Shown: piece after piece, positions 62,173 to 64,000 of the stretch
How positions within the stretch are numbered: the first letter of the stretch is position 1
Layout: each line of letters opens with the position of its first letter
DNA from: Rhizobium sp. BK313
GTDB lineage: Bacteria > Pseudomonadota > Alphaproteobacteria > Rhizobiales > Rhizobiaceae
Length of the DNA: 64,000 nt
NCBI RefSeq assembly: GCF_014193655.1
Contig: NZ_JACHZQ010000003.1
Coordinates: 434,001 to 498,000 of the forward strand
Reading direction: 5' to 3'
Translations under genes and position numbers: made by a program
Notes under the pieces: model-generated
Told to the model about the DNA's origin: nothing
The model's database searches: none
The model's input: only the letters and a program-made list of their open reading frames with translations

Positions 62173-62856
62173 ATGGTTCCGAGAGTAGCTGTTGTAGAAG
62201 ACGAGGAAGCGCTAAGCGTTCTGCTGCGCTATAATCTCGAGGCTGAGGGCTTCGAGGTCGACACCATTCTGAGAGGCGACGAAGCCGAGCTGCGCCTCCA
62301 GGAGCGCATCCCCGATCTTCTGATCCTCGATTGGATGCTTCCCGGCGTGTCCGGCATCGAGCTCTGCCGCCGGCTGCGTATGCGGCCGGAGACGGAGCGC
62401 CTGCCGATCATCATGCTCACCGCTCGCGGCGAGGAAAGCGAGCGCGTGCGCGGCCTTTCCACCGGCGCGGACGATTATGTCGTCAAGCCGTTCTCGACGC
62501 CGGAGCTGATGGCTCGCGTCAAGGCGATGCTGCGCCGAGCCCGCCCGGAGGTTCTCTCCACGGTACTGCGCTGTGGCGATATCGAACTGGACCGCGAGAC
62601 CCATCGCGTCCACCGCAAGAGCCGCGAAGTGCGGTTGGGACCGACGGAATTCCGCCTGCTGGAATTCCTGATGTCCTCGCCGGGCCGCGTCTTCTCGCGG
62701 TCTCAGTTGCTAGACGGCGTATGGGGGCATGATATCTATGTCGACGAACGCACCGTCGATGTGCATGTCGGTCGCCTGCGCAAGGCGCTGAATTTCTCCA
62801 ATATGCAGGACGTCATCCGCACTGTTCGCGGCGCGGGTTATTCCATGGAAGCCTGA
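62173..62856 (+). CDS. phoB: Phosphate regulon response regulator
   Basis: A 227-residue OmpR/PhoB-type regulator. The receiver domain has the acidic pair EDEE near 9-12 and the phospho-acceptor Asp in LLILDWMLPG near 53, followed by Lys in VVKPFS. The C-terminal winged helix ends with DERTVDVHVGRLRKAL. AGAAGGAGACC precedes the ATG. It binds Pho boxes such as the one before pstS. Confidence 0.95.
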   Translation: MVPRVAVVEDEEALSVLLRYNLEAEGFEVDTILRGDEAELRLQERIPDLLILDWMLPGVSGIELCRRLRMRPETERLPIIMLTARGEESERVRGLSTGADDYVVKPFSTPELMARVKAMLRRARPEVLSTVLRCGDIELDRETHRVHRKSREVRLGPTEFRLLEFLMSSPGRVFSRSQLLDGVWGHDIYVDERTVDVHVGRLRKALNFSNMQDVIRTVRGAGYSMEA

Positions 62857-62899
62857 TCGGACAGATCTGATCAGGTTTTTGTAGAGCGGCGGAAACAGA

Positions 62900-62928
62900 A
62901 AACGGGCCTTTCGGCCCGTTTCTTTTAT
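62900..62928. terminator. Bidirectional terminator between phoB and gcrA
   Basis: AAACGGGCC at 62900-62908 pairs with GGCCCGTTT at 62913-62921, with a TTTC loop and T-rich flanks on both strands; it serves the convergent phoB and gcrA genes. Confidence 0.88.
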
Positions 62929-62945
62929 CTCAGTTGCGGGGCATC

Positions 62946-63482
62946 TCAAGCGCGCGGTTGAGCCGCCGGCCGGCGCCGTTCATGTACTGGCTGGTAGGCC
63001 AGGCGCTGATGGTAGCCGCAATAAGGCGACGCATCCGGGCTGTCGTTACCGCAGAAGTGAAAATCGTCCTTCAGCGGATCGCCGACCGGCCACTTGCAGG
63101 TGCGTTCGGTGAGCTCCGTCAGGCCGAGGCGGCGCGAGATCGGAACGACCACATTTGCGGCCGGACGGTATTCGATCTCATGGACCGTATCGATCTCGAT
63201 CTCTTCCTTAAGCATCGTCGCACCCTGCTGGCGGGTAACCGTGCGGGTTGCAACGCGCGAGGCGTAGTTCGGCGCGCGCGGTGCCGAGGTATTGCGCTTC
63301 GGCGCTCGAGCTGTGGTTGCCGTACCACCGGCCTTCGCTCGGCCCGGCAGGCTCAAGCGATGCACTTTGCCGATGACGGCATTGCGACTGACACCACCGA
63401 GCTGTGCCGCGATCTGGCTGGCGCTCAAACCTTCGGACCACAGCTTCTTCAGCTTCTCGACGCGTTCGTCTGTCCAATTCAT
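62946..63482 (-). CDS. gcrA: Cell cycle regulator GcrA
   Basis: A 178-residue protein. The N terminus MNWTDERVEKLKKLWSEG and QIAAQLGGVSRNAVIGKVHRL is the GcrA DNA-binding helix-turn-helix. The central part is a basic linker, and the C-terminal region FHFCGNDSPDASPYCGYHQRLAY has the Cys-rich motif of GcrA. In Caulobacter, GcrA binds methylated GANTC sites with sigma-70 and activates S-phase genes. Five GANTC sites lie upstream. Confidence 0.93.
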   Translation of the reverse strand: MNWTDERVEKLKKLWSEGLSASQIAAQLGGVSRNAVIGKVHRLSLPGRAKAGGTATTARAPKRNTSAPRAPNYASRVATRTVTRQQGATMLKEEIEIDTVHEIEYRPAANVVVPISRRLGLTELTERTCKWPVGDPLKDDFHFCGNDSPDASPYCGYHQRLAYQPVHERRRPAAQPRA

Positions 63483-63514
63483 GCCCTGTCTCCGCTATCG
63501 CGTTTCTTATGGCA

Positions 63515-63663
63515 GAATCCCTCACCATTGCCTCGAATTGGGTCGAGGCGCGAAACGCTTTAAAATTGTGGTGACTAGTTCCGCCGCATGCAGTCTAGTA
63601 ATTAGTTTTTAACCTAGTGTGAGGCTGACTCCGTGACAAGAGTCGCGGGAATCTTGGGGAATC
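63515..63663. promoter_or_regulatory. Cluster of five GANTC (CcrM) sites between gcrA and argD
   Basis: GANTC occurs at 63515, 63627, 63640, 63649 and 63659; four lie within 37 bases. These are methylation sites for CcrM and possible GcrA-sensitive promoter elements. The positions are within 180 bases of the gcrA start. Confidence 0.65.
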
Positions 63664-63780
63664 GATTTCGAGGTTTTCCCCAACTTGCTATTCCGGCGTG
63701 GCATTTATGCAATATGAGCGGTTGAAGAGGTACCCTCTATCCAGAGGCGCTCTGCCGCACCTGCTAAATCGCCAGTTTTG

Positions 63781-63878
63781 TTGACATCGCGGTGCAAAAC
63801 ATCAATAGTGCCCACGCCGCCGCAAGGCGGCATTTTGATTTTTCCGGGCCCGTTTCACTCGAATGAAACGATTGGCCC
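63781..63878 (+). promoter_or_regulatory. argD promoter candidate and structured leader
   Basis: TTGACA at 63781-63786 and AATAGT at 63804-63809, 17 bases apart, form a reasonable promoter. A GCCGCC-GCAA-GGCGGC hairpin (63816-63831) is followed by a T-rich tract. A second strong hairpin has the arms GGGCC/GGCCC and CGTTTCA/TGAAACG (63846-63878). The argD ribosome binding site is downstream. Confidence 0.5.
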
Positions 63879-63907
63879 TAAAGGTTGTGATCGAGGAGAT
63901 ATGGGCC

Positions 63908-64000
63908 ATGGCTGAAACCGCGCCGCTTTATGACACCTATATGCGCGCTCCGCTGCGGTTCGAGCGAGGCGAGGGCGTATGGTTGATCACTGAGACCGGC
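63908..64000 (+). CDS. argD: Acetylornithine aminotransferase, start of gene only
   Basis: The ATG at 63908 follows GAGGAG and opens a frame to the right edge. The visible 31 residues, MAETAPLYDTYMRAPLRFER and onward to GVWLITETG, match the start of rhizobial ArgD, the pyridoxal-phosphate enzyme of arginine synthesis. The name is based on the N terminus and on the position next to gcrA. Confidence 0.8.
   Translation, partial: MAETAPLYDTYMRAPLRFERGEGVWLITETG

Noticed and set aside
63601..63616. TTAA-like sequences upstream of gcrA as a CtrA site
   Set aside because: The two TTAA halves with the proper spacing are not found; one half alone is not sufficient.
1..64000. Search for CRISPR arrays, transposases, integrases and prophage genes
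   Set aside because: No regularly spaced repeats and no gene with such motifs were seen on either strand.

Overview
The window looks like a piece of chromosome from a fast-growing rhizobium (Rhizobium sensu lato, Rhizobiales). The G+C content is high and AAGGAG-type ribosome binding sites are common. The gene set frcRBCAK, pyrC, pyrE, frk, pgi, fadD, ppk2, phoR-pstSCAB-phoU-phoB, gcrA, argD is, from memory, arranged almost the same way in Sinorhizobium meliloti. An aSD-loop small RNA of the alpha-r14 (NfeR1) type also points to this group. No transposase, integrase, prophage or CRISPR array was seen.

Region 1 (1-26 kb) is accessory metabolism. It opens with a truncated cupin/JmjC-like gene. 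Two oxidoreductases and a LysR regulator follow. Next is a run of a phosphonate monoester hydrolase (pehA type) and a complete oligopeptide-type ABC transporter. Then come a MarR-controlled drug exporter, a PmtA-like methyltransferase with a TetR regulator, two LysR/short-chain dehydrogenase modules, the small RNA, a lipoprotein hydrolase, and a three-gene hydroxyproline-type cassette (FAD amino acid oxidase, SDR, proline-racemase-family enzyme).

Region 2 (26-42 kb) is the fructose and pyrimidine backbone. frcR overlaps a sugar mutarotase gene and diverges from frcBCAK. pyrC and pyrE follow, separated by a membrane diguanylate cyclase and by an NmrA/DUF1772/TetR module with tandem operators. 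Then come frk, pgi and fadD. Fructose imported by FrcBCA can be phosphorylated by Frk and interconverted by Pgi, so these genes form one metabolic neighbourhood.

Region 3 (42-54 kb) is stress-related and mixed. It holds a PRC-barrel gene behind an EcfG-type promoter, a glyoxalase, a YehZ/OsmF-type osmoprotectant transporter, a LysR-type protein with two DNA-binding domains, two small secreted His-rich and Tyr-rich proteins (one with an EcfG-type promoter), two small monooxygenase-fold proteins, a TM2 protein, a 26-codon candidate gene, tRNA-Thr(CGT) and a nitronate monooxygenase-like gene. The last shares a palindromic operator with fadD.

Region 4 (54-64 kb) is phosphate homeostasis: ppk2 diverges from phoR, followed by pstSCAB-phoU-phoB with a Pho box before pstS. 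gcrA, a GANTC-rich intergenic region and the start of argD close the window.
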